From NCBI GenBank assembly GCA_002388905.1, contig DGNJ01000033.1, positions 963 through 26,945 of the forward strand: 25,983 nucleotides of DNA. Direction: 5' to 3'. The stretch is from Cellvibrionales bacterium UBA4495. GTDB lineage: Bacteria; Pseudomonadota; Gammaproteobacteria; Pseudomonadales; Porticoccaceae. The notes beneath the pieces were generated by a model that saw only the letters and a program-made list of their open reading frames with translations, searched no databases and had not been told where the DNA came from. Position numbers and translations under genes: made by a program. Positions 15,723 through 23,332 of the stretch are shown here, piece by piece; position 1 is the first letter of the stretch, and each line of letters begins with the position of its first letter.

Positions 15723-16277
15723 ATGAACCGTCATTATTTTGTCAGCGACAATATCGACGAACTTGAAAACGTGGAAAGGGAGCTTGAGGCCGAAGGAGTC
15801 CTGACGCCGCAAATCCACGTGCTGAGCGACAACGAGGCGGCCCTCGAAAAGCATCATCTGCATGCGGTCACGGATTTTATGAAAACCGACGTGATCCGCG
15901 CGGGGCTCTGGGGTCTGGCTATCGGCGCCGCAGGGGCGGCACTGGTGCTTGTTGTTGCCTATTTCGCGGGCTGGGCAAGCGAGGTGGGCTGGGTGCCCTT
16001 TGTCTTTTTTGCCATCGTGGTGCTGGGCTTTTGCACCTGGGAAGGCGGGTTTCTCGGTTTCCAGGAGCGCAACAAGCGTTTCCGGCGTTTCGAGCAGTTG
16101 CTTGCCGATAGTAAGCACGTACTTTTTATCGATGTCAGCAATGACCAGGAGGAACTTGTCCGGAGAATCATGGATCGCCATCCTTCACTGGTGCCCGCCG
16201 GCGACGGCGAATCGGCTCCGCGCTGGGTGGTGTTGGGACAACACCAGTTGCAGGAATTTATGCGCTGGGCGCCCTGA
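15723..16277 (+). CDS. uncharacterised two-helix membrane protein
   Basis: 184 residues; I do not recognise an established function. The N-terminal 50 residues (HYFVSDNIDELENVERELEAEGVLTPQIHVLS) look like a small alpha/beta domain similar to those in general-stress and YflT-like proteins. Two membrane helices follow at about 58-82 and 88-106. A basic stretch (ERNKRFRRFEQLL, 115-127) then leads to a second soluble segment, HVLFIDVSNDQEELVRRIMDRHP, whose pattern echoes the first. Both soluble parts are likely cytoplasmic, by the positive-inside rule. The start ATG has GGAGGG six bases upstream. It appears to be transcribed alone. No clear promoter was found in the 103 bases before it. Confidence 0.85.
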   Translation: MNRHYFVSDNIDELENVERELEAEGVLTPQIHVLSDNEAALEKHHLHAVTDFMKTDVIRAGLWGLAIGAAGAALVLVVAYFAGWASEVGWVPFVFFAIVVLGFCTWEGGFLGFQERNKRFRRFEQLLADSKHVLFIDVSNDQEELVRRIMDRHPSLVPAGDGESAPRWVVLGQHQLQEFMRWAP

Positions 16278-16459
16278 CCGTCATTTCCGCCGCTATTGAT
16301 GAAAAGTGGGTGGAAGACCTTTGGACCTGGGTGTCCCCGGTCATAAATTGTCGTCACGGCATCCCTTCCCGTACCTGAATCACGGATAGAGCGAACTTGC
16401 GATGCGGGCCGGTGTGAATGGCGTCAGGGTTTATTGTATCGATGTCTGGAGGTGTTGCG

Positions 16460-16858
16460 ATGTGCAGAATCTGGCAAATCGGCGCGGTGCTGATCCTCGC
16501 TGCAGGCCTGAGCGCATGCACGGGGCAGTCGCCCCGGCAGGAGAGAGAATCGGAGCAGGTCACCCTGTTCAAGACGGGTGACGAGTCGGTGGTCATTCAC
16601 TCCACATTCGGCTCCAGCGACATCAAGAACTGGCGAGCCGTGGATAACAATACGCTTATTATCGAGACGTATCGCCACGGCAGGCTGGTGGCGACTTTCT
16701 TTTCCCCCTGCCCGGGTATCCGCTACGCGGAAACCATCGGGTTTTCCACCATGGGTCCCTTCGACCTGGACAGGTCCACCACCGTTATTCTGCCCGATGG
16801 CCAGCGCTGTCACTTCAAGGAACTCAAGCCCTACGTGGAACTCGACCAGGGCGAATAA
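16460..16858 (+). CDS. small lipoprotein of the DUF6491 type
   Basis: A 132-residue predicted lipoprotein. The start MCRIWQIGAVLILAAGLSAC has a short hydrophobic signal with a good lipobox (LSAC; lipidated C20). The mature part (TFGSSDIKNWRAVDNNTLII ... FFSPCPGIRYAETIGFST ... GQRCHFKEL) contains two cysteines that could pair (C82 and C112 by count). This pattern is like the small DUF6491 family of proteobacterial envelope proteins, whose function is unknown; the family match is from memory. The ATG at 16460 is chosen since GGAGG lies seven bases upstream; earlier in-frame ATGs would spoil the signal peptide. It converges with djlA, with only 6 bases between the two stops. Confidence 0.8.
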   Translation: MCRIWQIGAVLILAAGLSACTGQSPRQERESEQVTLFKTGDESVVIHSTFGSSDIKNWRAVDNNTLIIETYRHGRLVATFFSPCPGIRYAETIGFSTMGPFDLDRSTTVILPDGQRCHFKELKPYVELDQGE

Positions 16859-16864
16859 CCGCCG

Positions 16865-17662
16865 TCAACTCTTGTCGCGGTGTTTCTTGATAAGGTCATA
16901 GGCGGTCTGGATTTCCTGGGAACGCTCAGTGGCCAACTGGACCATGTCCTCCGGCACCCCCTGACCCATCACTTTGTCCGGGTGGTTCTCGCTCATCAGC
17001 TTACGGTAGGCCTTTTTCACTTCGGCATCCGTGGCATCGGGGTCGACGCCCAGGGCTTCATAGGCCGTGGCCAGTTCGTCCCGGTCGGGGCCGGGAGCCC
17101 GGCCGGCGCCGTAATCCTGGAAGTGGGTCTGGGCCTGGATCATGCGAATGAGCTGATCGAACATGCGGCCCGACACGCCCAGGGCCAGTGCCACCTGGCG
17201 CAACAGCGCTTCTTCCTCCCGGGTCAGAACGCCGTCGGCAATGGCCAGAGACAGCAGATAGTTGAGCAGCATCCGCGCGAGGTTTGCGTGGCCGGAGCAG
17301 ACGCGTTTGAACTCGGCGACCTCCCGGTCCACCGAAAACCCGGCTTCGGCCCCCTCCTTGAAAAGGTCGATGGCTTCCCGTCGGTGGTCGGAATGCAGGC
17401 CCATCCGGCTCATCAGGTGTTCGGTATGGGAAACCTCCTCTTCGGAGATGCGGCCGTCAGACTTGGCGAGGCGGCCCAGCAGGGTGAAGACGGTCCTGAA
17501 GAACTGGGCTTCAATACGCCGGCGTTGCTCGGCGGTGACAGGTTTCAGGACGCTGACGAGCCCCTTGTCGAAATAGTGGCCGACAATGACGCCAATGATC
17601 AGGCCCAGAATGCCGGCGGCGGCGTAACCGATGAGGCCGCCAATTACTTTGCCAAACCACAT
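16865..17662 (-). CDS. djlA: co-chaperone DjlA
   Basis: A 265-residue membrane-anchored J-domain protein that recruits DnaK to the inner membrane and, in E. coli, affects capsule synthesis. One N-terminal membrane helix (about 8-29; glycine-rich IGGLIGYAAAGILGLIIGVIVG) is typical of DjlA. A TerB-like helical domain spans about 50-180 (KSDGRISEEEV and IADGVLTREEE). The J domain lies at the C-terminus, with HPD at 227-229 in SENHPDK. The length is close to E. coli DjlA (271). It is a single gene on the minus strand ahead of the lipoprotein and downstream of the gamma-carbonic-anhydrase-like gene. AAGGGG lies upstream of the ATG at rather long spacing. Confidence 0.95.
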   Translation of the reverse strand: MWFGKVIGGLIGYAAAGILGLIIGVIVGHYFDKGLVSVLKPVTAEQRRRIEAQFFRTVFTLLGRLAKSDGRISEEEVSHTEHLMSRMGLHSDHRREAIDLFKEGAEAGFSVDREVAEFKRVCSGHANLARMLLNYLLSLAIADGVLTREEEALLRQVALALGVSGRMFDQLIRMIQAQTHFQDYGAGRAPGPDRDELATAYEALGVDPDATDAEVKKAYRKLMSENHPDKVMGQGVPEDMVQLATERSQEIQTAYDLIKKHRDKS

Positions 17663-17816
17663 GTGTGTGCTTTCCCCTTCCCAATAAGGCCTGCCGGGCC
17701 CATGTCGGATCCCGTGCGGGAATTAGAACATAAATTATCGGGGCATCACCAAACCCTACCGGACATCACGCCGGAACCAGGATTTCTGTTGGATGGGTTG
17801 GGTTTGCGGCCCGGGC

Positions 17817-18341
17817 TCAGCCTTTTTGCGGCTTGAGCTGGTCCTGAAACAAACGGGACTTGTTCACGTAGTGCTCGGCACCCTCGCGAATACCGGCCTG
17901 TTCTTTCTCGGTCAACTGCCTTTTGACCCGGCCCGGGGAGCCGATCACCAGGGAGCCGTCGGGAATTTCCTTCCCTTCCGGGATCAGGGTGTTGGCGCCG
18001 ATCAGGCAGCCCTTGCCGATCCGGGCGCCATCGAGGATGACTGCGTTCATGCCGATCAGGGTGTCGTCGCCGATAGTGCAACCGTGCAGCATCACCTTGT
18101 GGCCCACCACCACGCCCTTGCCGATGTGCAGGGGCGAACCCTCGTCCACGTGCAGGACCGAGCAGTCCTGGATATTGGTGTCGTCGCCGATAATCACCTT
18201 GTCGTTGTCGGCGCGGATGACCACGTTGAACCAGATGCTGGCCCGGTCGCCGATTTCCACATCGCCGATGACATCAGCGGAGTCGGCGATAAAGCATTTC
18301 CCCTTTTTGACGACTTTTTTGTCGCCAAGACTGTAAATCAC
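17817..18341 (-). CDS. gamma carbonic anhydrase family protein (YrdA type)
   Basis: A 174-residue left-handed beta-helix protein with hexapeptide repeats, of the YrdA/CaiE branch. The three zinc histidines of gamma carbonic anhydrases are conserved as H64 (VLHVDEG), H81 and H86 (GHKVMLHGC). The repeats (VIGDVEIGDRASIW, IGDDTNI, IGMNAVI, IGKGCLIGANTLI) run through most of the length, then a short C-terminal helix follows. Activity of this branch as a carbonic anhydrase is often weak or absent. The start is GTG at 18341 with GGGAG seven bases upstream. It begins 26 bases after the nadC stop on the same strand, so the two are probably co-transcribed. Confidence 0.93.
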   Translation of the reverse strand: MIYSLGDKKVVKKGKCFIADSADVIGDVEIGDRASIWFNVVIRADNDKVIIGDDTNIQDCSVLHVDEGSPLHIGKGVVVGHKVMLHGCTIGDDTLIGMNAVILDGARIGKGCLIGANTLIPEGKEIPDGSLVIGSPGRVKRQLTEKEQAGIREGAEHYVNKSRLFQDQLKPQKG

Positions 18342-18367
18342 GTATTTTCTCCCTTGATCTGTTGCCC

Positions 18368-19204
18368 CTAGAGGACGAAACGCATGGAGTAGTCCACCGC
18401 GCGACAGTGCTTGGTCAGGCTGCCGGAGGACAGGTAGTCGATGCCCGGCAGGGCGACCCCGGCAATGCTTTCCGCATCCAGGTTGCCGGATACTTCTAGC
18501 TTCACGCTTCCTGTCTTGAGGCGTATGGCCTCCTTCAGTTCCTCCTCGCTGAAATTATCGAGCATGACGATATCCGCGCCGGCATCGAGGGCCTGCCGGT
18601 ACTCGTCCAGGTTTTCCACCTCGATCTCCACGGGTTTGAGGGGCGCGATTTCCCGGGCCGCGGCCACCGCGTTGCCTATACCGCCACAGGCGGCAATATG
18701 GTTTTCCTTTATCAAGAATGCATCGTAGAGGCCGAAACGATGATTATGGCAGCCGCCGGTCTGTACCGCGTATTTCTGGGCCAGGCGCAGACCGGGGAGG
18801 GTCTTGCGGGTATCGAGAATCTTGATGTCGGTGCCGGCCACAAGGCTGGCATAGTAGCGGGAAGCCGTAGCGGTGCCCGACAGGGTTTGCAGGAAATTCA
18901 GGGCAGTGCGTTCGCCGGTAAGCAGGGTGCGGGCGTTGCCGGCCAGCTTGCAGACCACCTCGTTGCGCTGGATATCGGCTCCTTCGTCCACCAGCCAGTG
19001 CAGGTAGACGCCGCTGTCGAGTTCGGCAAAGACCGCTTCGACCCAGGCCTGGCCGCAGATAACGGCATCTTCCCGGGAGACAATGGTGGCCTCGGCGATG
19101 GCATTCTCGGGGATGAGCATGGCGGTGATGTCGCCGCTGCCGATGTCCTCGGCGAGGGCTTGCCGGACACCGCGGGCGATGTCCCCCTGTAGGTGTTGGT
19201 CCAT
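18368..19204 (-). CDS. nadC: nicotinate-nucleotide pyrophosphorylase NadC
   Basis: Makes nicotinate mononucleotide from quinolinate and PRPP in NAD synthesis. The protein is 278 residues. It has [10 protein letters not shown] near the N-terminus, the [15 protein letters not shown] helix, the active-site [10 protein letters not shown] (131-140), [20 protein letters not shown] (150-169), and the [25 protein letters not shown] segment. All known catalytic lysine, arginine and histidine positions appear kept. The ATG at 19204 matches family length; no strong ribosome-binding site is seen. It is divergent from a DUF1631 gene that precedes ampD, which is the order I recall from Pseudomonas. Confidence 0.97.
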   Translation of the reverse strand: MDQHLQGDIARGVRQALAEDIGSGDITAMLIPENAIAEATIVSREDAVICGQAWVEAVFAELDSGVYLHWLVDEGADIQRNEVVCKLAGNARTLLTGERTALNFLQTLSGTATASRYYASLVAGTDIKILDTRKTLPGLRLAQKYAVQTGGCHNHRFGLYDAFLIKENHIAACGGIGNAVAAAREIAPLKPVEIEVENLDEYRQALDAGADIVMLDNFSEEELKEAIRLKTGSVKLEVSGNLDAESIAGVALPGIDYLSSGSLTKHCRAVDYSMRFVL

Positions 19205-19241
19205 AGTTGCTGTGCTTGTCAGCCCGGTTCGGGAGGGCGAA

Positions 19242-19250
19242 ATTATAGCA
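19242..19250 (-). promoter_or_regulatory. extended -10 promoter of nadC
   Basis: The minus strand reads TGCTATAAT (19250 to 19242), a perfect extended -10 element. The -35 at 17 bases is weak (TGATTA), as expected for this class. Transcription would begin about 30 bases before the nadC ATG. Confidence 0.7.
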
Positions 19251-19299
19251 GCCAACTTCGGTGATAATCACACTTTGCCGGAGCGGTCGGCTTTTGTGG

Positions 19300-19326
19300 T
19301 TGACAAGTCCTTAATGGTTATAGAAA
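19300..19326 (+). promoter_or_regulatory. possible promoter of the DUF1631 gene
   Basis: A perfect -35 TTGACA (19300-19305) lies in an AT-rich stretch, but the best -10 at usable distance is TAGAAA (19321-19326) with a short 15-base spacer. The leader would be about 80 bases. Confidence 0.35.
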
Positions 19327-19410
19327 AATGCCTTATAAATATCTGATTATTAAGCATAAGTAAGTGCAAAAATAATAGACCCGGTTTTAGCCCGCTCACG
19401 AGATTGGAAC

Positions 19411-21732
19411 ATGGAAGAAGGTCAGGATTCCCGCTCGCCGCGCCGCGACGGAACGGGCCAGGATCCCCGGCGACCCTCGCCGCTGCGGATGCTGCGGGAT
19501 CGCGCCCGGCTTTTCCTGCAGGAGCACATTACCACTGTGCTGGAGCGGGTGGATGAAACTTTCTTCGACCTGGCCGAGAATGCCGATAGCGCCAACGAGC
19601 AAACCCTTTACTACGATGCCATGCGCAAGCTGCGCAGCCGGCGTAAAACGCTGGAGAGCGAGTTCCTGGGCGGCGCCAGCGAGGGTTTCGATAGTCTGGG
19701 CGCTGCCGACAACGGACACTGGGACACGGGTATCGACGCCTCCGAATTGCAGGTTCTCGACAATGACGAACTCGAGGAGATGATTGCCTTCGACAATATG
19801 GTATCCAGAGCCACCGAGGCATGCCAGCCGGACCTGGACCAGCTCAACCACCGTATTTGTCACGCCATGAACTTTCCCCTTGTGGAAAAGCGCAACCCTT
19901 TCTTCCCGGAGTTGATCAGCGAAAGCTTTGTCCGCCAGTTGCGGATACTGGATATCCGGCTCAAGCCCAAGCTGGTGTTGCTGAAACTGTTCGAACGCTA
20001 TGTGCTCCGGGAGTGGCCCCGGTACATCGGCGATAGCAACCAGTTGTTGAAAGACATGGGTATTCTTCCCAACCTGGACGAGAAGCCGCCCAAGCCCAAA
20101 CCGGAGCCTAAGCCTGCGCCACAAGCGGGGGACGGCAGCGGCCGTAATGGCGCCGGTCGGGAGGGCAGTGCCACCGTTTCCGGCGAAGTTGCCGAGCCCC
20201 GTCAGGATTGGCAGGAGCTCGCAAAAGAACAGACACCCGAGAAGTCCGAGCCGACAACCTCGCAACCGCAAAGGGCGTCCAAATCGTCTTCCGGAGGGGT
20301 GCGGGATCGCTTTTACGGCGAATTGCTTGGTGAGTTGCACGCGGCGCTGGGACACGACGGGCAGGAGGAAGCCGCCGGCACGGGCGGCCAGCGGCTGGAG
20401 GTCGACGACCTACTCGAGGCCATCACCGACCTGCAGACCGGTGCCGATATGGAGGTGGTGCTGGATTTCCTTGCCGAACGGGGACTGGAGAACTTCCTGG
20501 AGGAAAAGCTGGCCGCCGCCAACCAGTCGTTGTCGAGCCTTGACGCCATGGACCGCAGCATCATCCGTGTCATGGATAACCTGTTCCAGTACATCGGCAA
20601 CCGGGAACTGGTGCCCAAGGAGCTGGACCGTCTGATACTTCGCCTGGAACTGCCCGTCACGCGCCTCGCCCTTCGCGACCCCCATTTTCTGGAACAACAA
20701 AAGCACCCGGGCCGGCGGCTGATCAACGAGCTTATCCGTGCCTCCAACGGATTCATGGAGGGGGAAGACCTGGACAATGATCCCTTGTACGACAAGGTTC
20801 AGGAAGTCATCGAAAGCCTGAGTCGTATCGAAGCCAACGTCCGTGAAATCACGGCGTTGCTTACCGAGTTTATCGATTTTGTCGACAAGGACCGGCGCCG
20901 GTTGATGGTCCGTGAGCAACGCATATTGCAGGAGGAGGAGGCGCAGGAGCGCATTAACGAGGCCCACACCCGCATTGCCGAAGAAATGCATCAGCGGCTC
21001 CATCACCACCATTTTCCCAGGGCCGTAGTCGAGTTTGCGGAGAAAGGCTGGAGCAAAGTACTGTTCTTCGCCTATCTCAAGCGTGGTACCGCTTCCGACG
21101 AGTGGCTGAACGGACTCTACTTGCTGGATCAATTGCTGGAGACCGTTGCCCCGGCGCCACAGCGCCGGTCGCTGGCCGCGGACCGGGAGCATTGCCAGCA
21201 ACTGATCGAGACCCTTCGCCAGCGCCTGGCCGATGTCGCCGTGGACAACTACGAGGCGGGCAGATACCTGGGTGCCATCGAGCAATTGCTGGAGAGCCGC
21301 CGGGAATCGGACGGCAACGCGCCGGCGCCGGCCGATGAGGCATTGCAGGATCAGTACATCGAGGACCTGGTCGTGGATCTGCCCGGCATGCGCCGGACCC
21401 AGCCCGCGTTCCAGGAAGAGGCGGGCGCCGGCGCCCTGGAGGCAGTGGATGCCCTGCGTCGGGGCACCTGGGTGGAGTTCCGGGACGAGGGCGAACAGCC
21501 GGTCCGGTGCAAGCTGGTGGGGGTGATCAAGCCCACCACCAAACATATATTCACCAACCGCAAGGGCCAGAAAGTCGCGGAGGATTACCGCTACCGCATG
21601 GCCGTGAAAATGCAGGAAGGCAATCTCATCGTCCTGGATAACTCGCACCTGTTCGACCGCGCTTTCGACGCCGTCGTGGCCGATATCCAGCAGCGCGGGC
21701 GGGCCGCTTCGGGCGGTTCGGCACCGGCATGA
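19411..21732 (+). CDS. DUF1631 family protein
   Basis: A 773-residue cytoplasmic protein of the DUF1631 family, sometimes misnamed thymidine phosphorylase; its function is not known. The N-terminal helical part (about 25-215) has the family motif LFLQEHITTVLERVDETFFDLAENA, with NEQTLYYDAMRKLRSRRK next. A charged proline-lysine linker follows (about 224-300). A long helical region includes an LLTEFIDFVDKDRRRLMVREQRILQEEEAQERI coiled coil (about 485-520). The last 80 residues (GTWVEF ... CKLVGVIKPTTKHIFTNRKGQKV) look like a PilZ-type beta barrel, but I do not see the RxxxR and (D/N)xSxxG c-di-GMP motifs. Its stop overlaps the ampD start (ATGA), which links the two. Confidence 0.9.
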   Translation: MEEGQDSRSPRRDGTGQDPRRPSPLRMLRDRARLFLQEHITTVLERVDETFFDLAENADSANEQTLYYDAMRKLRSRRKTLESEFLGGASEGFDSLGAADNGHWDTGIDASELQVLDNDELEEMIAFDNMVSRATEACQPDLDQLNHRICHAMNFPLVEKRNPFFPELISESFVRQLRILDIRLKPKLVLLKLFERYVLREWPRYIGDSNQLLKDMGILPNLDEKPPKPKPEPKPAPQAGDGSGRNGAGREGSATVSGEVAEPRQDWQELAKEQTPEKSEPTTSQPQRASKSSSGGVRDRFYGELLGELHAALGHDGQEEAAGTGGQRLEVDDLLEAITDLQTGADMEVVLDFLAERGLENFLEEKLAAANQSLSSLDAMDRSIIRVMDNLFQYIGNRELVPKELDRLILRLELPVTRLALRDPHFLEQQKHPGRRLINELIRASNGFMEGEDLDNDPLYDKVQEVIESLSRIEANVREITALLTEFIDFVDKDRRRLMVREQRILQEEEAQERINEAHTRIAEEMHQRLHHHHFPRAVVEFAEKGWSKVLFFAYLKRGTASDEWLNGLYLLDQLLETVAPAPQRRSLAADREHCQQLIETLRQRLADVAVDNYEAGRYLGAIEQLLESRRESDGNAPAPADEALQDQYIEDLVVDLPGMRRTQPAFQEEAGAGALEAVDALRRGTWVEFRDEGEQPVRCKLVGVIKPTTKHIFTNRKGQKVAEDYRYRMAVKMQEGNLIVLDNSHLFDRAFDAVVADIQQRGRAASGGSAPA

Positions 21733-22271
21733 TTGTCGATGACGGCTGGCTGCGCGAGGCCCGGTGCCTGCCGTCCCCCAACGCCGATGCCCGGCCTTCA
21801 GGGGAATTGCCTTCGTTGCTGGTCATCCACAATATCAGTCTGCCTCCCGGCGAGTTCGGCGGCGAGGCAATTTGCGAGTTTTTCACCAACCGGCTGGATT
21901 GCACCCGACACCCCTTTTACGAGGAAATCGCCGATCTGCGGGTTTCCGCCCATCTGCTTATCGACCGTGAGGGAAACATTACCCAGTTTGTCTCCTTTCT
22001 GGACAGGGCCTGGCACGCCGGAGTCTCCTCTTTTGAGGGCCGGGAAAAGTGCAACGACTTCGCCATTGGCATTGAGCTGGAGGGAACCGACAGCGTTCCC
22101 TATACTGACCGGCAATACCGGGTCCTGGCGGATGTCGCCCGGGCCCTGATGACAACCTACCCGGCGATTGACCGGGGCAGGGTCGTGGGGCATTGCGACA
22201 TCGCCCCCGGACGCAAGACCGACCCCGGCGAAGCCTTCGATTGGCGCCGGTTCCATCAACTGCTAGTGTAG
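21729..22271 (+). CDS. ampD: 1,6-anhydro-N-acetylmuramyl-L-alanine amidase AmpD
   Basis: A 180-residue cytosolic zinc amidase that removes the stem peptide from 1,6-anhydro-muropeptides during cell-wall recycling; its loss derepresses AmpC beta-lactamase where AmpR is present. Zinc ligands are H34 (VIHNIS), H155 (GHCDIAP) and D165 (RKTDPG), with K163 nearby. The WHAGVSSFEGREKCNDFAIGIELEG block is characteristic. There is no signal peptide, which separates it from the periplasmic AmiD type. The ATG overlaps the DUF1631 stop as ATGA. It is followed, after a 185-base gap, by ampE and ampG. Confidence 0.97.
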   Translation: MIVDDGWLREARCLPSPNADARPSGELPSLLVIHNISLPPGEFGGEAICEFFTNRLDCTRHPFYEEIADLRVSAHLLIDREGNITQFVSFLDRAWHAGVSSFEGREKCNDFAIGIELEGTDSVPYTDRQYRVLADVARALMTTYPAIDRGRVVGHCDIAPGRKTDPGEAFDWRRFHQLLV

Positions 22272-22456
22272 GGTTGAGGAGAGAGTGCACTTCCAGCGGG
22301 CCGCGAAGGGGTTAGCCGTAAGGCGCGGTTTAGAAGGCATACTGGACCTATGTCGAGAAGGCGCAACGCTACGGATGGCCCCTTGGCGGTCTGCCCGAAG
22401 GGAGGAACTCTGTACGTGTACTTTCTCCACGACACTACACAAAAAGAGGCGCGATC
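22272..22456. other. structured 185-base gap between ampD and ampE
   Basis: It holds a CCGCG/CGCGG inverted repeat (22301-22305 with 22324-22328) and a hairpin CCCTTGGC / GCC-CG-AAGGG (22380-22402, 5-base loop). No convincing protein or promoter was found. An open stretch in the ampE frame runs back to a TAG near 22332 but has no start codon. The hairpins may be RNA structure or part of a dispersed repeat. Confidence 0.45.
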
Positions 22457-23323
22457 ATGAAATTTCTCCTTTCCGTGATTGCCGTGGTCATCCTCCGCCA
22501 CTATGGCAGTCTGCCCCGCCTGCACCGGGACCTGTGGTACCGGAACTGGGTGGCCCGGCTCGGCGGCCAGTCCTGGCTGGCCGCGATCCCCGCCGGTCGT
22601 CTGCTGTTTTCGATCCTGGGGCCGGTTCTGCTCCTGTGGCTGGTAATGGGGCTGCTCGCCGGTTTCCTGTTCAACCTGCCCCTGATCGCCCTGGGCCTGC
22701 TGGTGCTGCTCTATTCCTTCGGTCGCGGCGACATGGACGACCTGGTGACAACCTACCGCGACGATCTCGAACGCGCCGATCTCCAGGCTGCCTACCACGA
22801 TGCCGCCGAGTTCAACATGGCGCACCGCCAGGGGCGCGCAGAGGACTGGCAACATTTGCACCGGGAGGCGCTATCGGCTATCCCCTACCGCTATTTTGAG
22901 CGGTATTTCCCGGTGATTTTCTGGTTTATGGTGCTGGGTGCGCCGGGGGCCCTGCTTTACCGGCTGGCGGAGCTGCATCGTGATCTGGACCTGGATGATG
23001 GCCCCGAAAAAGGACACGCCGACAACCTGCTCTGGATTCTGGAGTGGATTCCCCTGCGATTGCTGGGTCTGGTGTTCGCTCTGGTCGGGGATTTCGCCGC
23101 CGCCATGCGCCACTGGCGCACCACCCTTTTCGACGGTTTGTTGACCACCTCCGCAGTGCTCGAGGGTTATGTATACGGCGCCCTGGACCTTAAACCCGTG
23201 CCGGGCGCGGACGAGAATTCCCTGCGTCTGAGCGCCGCCGAAGTCGGCGACGTGGTGGCCCTTTTCGATCGGGCGCTGGTGCTCTGGCTGGGCCTGGCGG
23301 CCATCCTCACACTGCTGGTCTGA
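22457..23323 (+). CDS. ampE: AmpE-family inner-membrane protein
   Basis: A 288-residue integral membrane protein of the AmpE/CobD-CbiB fold. AmpE is co-transcribed with ampD in many gammaproteobacteria and may sense or modulate beta-lactamase induction; its exact biochemical role is not settled. Family features are HRDLWYRNWVARLG near the start, helices at about 43-62 and 64-90, then the soluble LYSFGRGDMDDLVTTYRDDLERAD segment. REALSAIPYRYFERYFPVIFWFMVLGAPGALLYRL follows, and further helices near the C-terminus (about 190-215 and 268-288). GAGG lies before the ATG. It ends 9 bases before ampG. Confidence 0.92.
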   Translation: MKFLLSVIAVVILRHYGSLPRLHRDLWYRNWVARLGGQSWLAAIPAGRLLFSILGPVLLLWLVMGLLAGFLFNLPLIALGLLVLLYSFGRGDMDDLVTTYRDDLERADLQAAYHDAAEFNMAHRQGRAEDWQHLHREALSAIPYRYFERYFPVIFWFMVLGAPGALLYRLAELHRDLDLDDGPEKGHADNLLWILEWIPLRLLGLVFALVGDFAAAMRHWRTTLFDGLLTTSAVLEGYVYGALDLKPVPGADENSLRLSAAEVGDVVALFDRALVLWLGLAAILTLLV

Positions 23324-23332
23324 GGCGGCCGG

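Noticed and set aside
20410..21648. A 412-codon open frame on the minus strand opposite DUF1631
   Set aside because: No recognisable motif, and the opposite frame is a family protein with an overlapping ampD start.
22333..22456. In-frame upstream extension of ampE
   Set aside because: No ATG, GTG or TTG start with a ribosome-binding site was found there, and the AmpE family starts at the chosen ATG.
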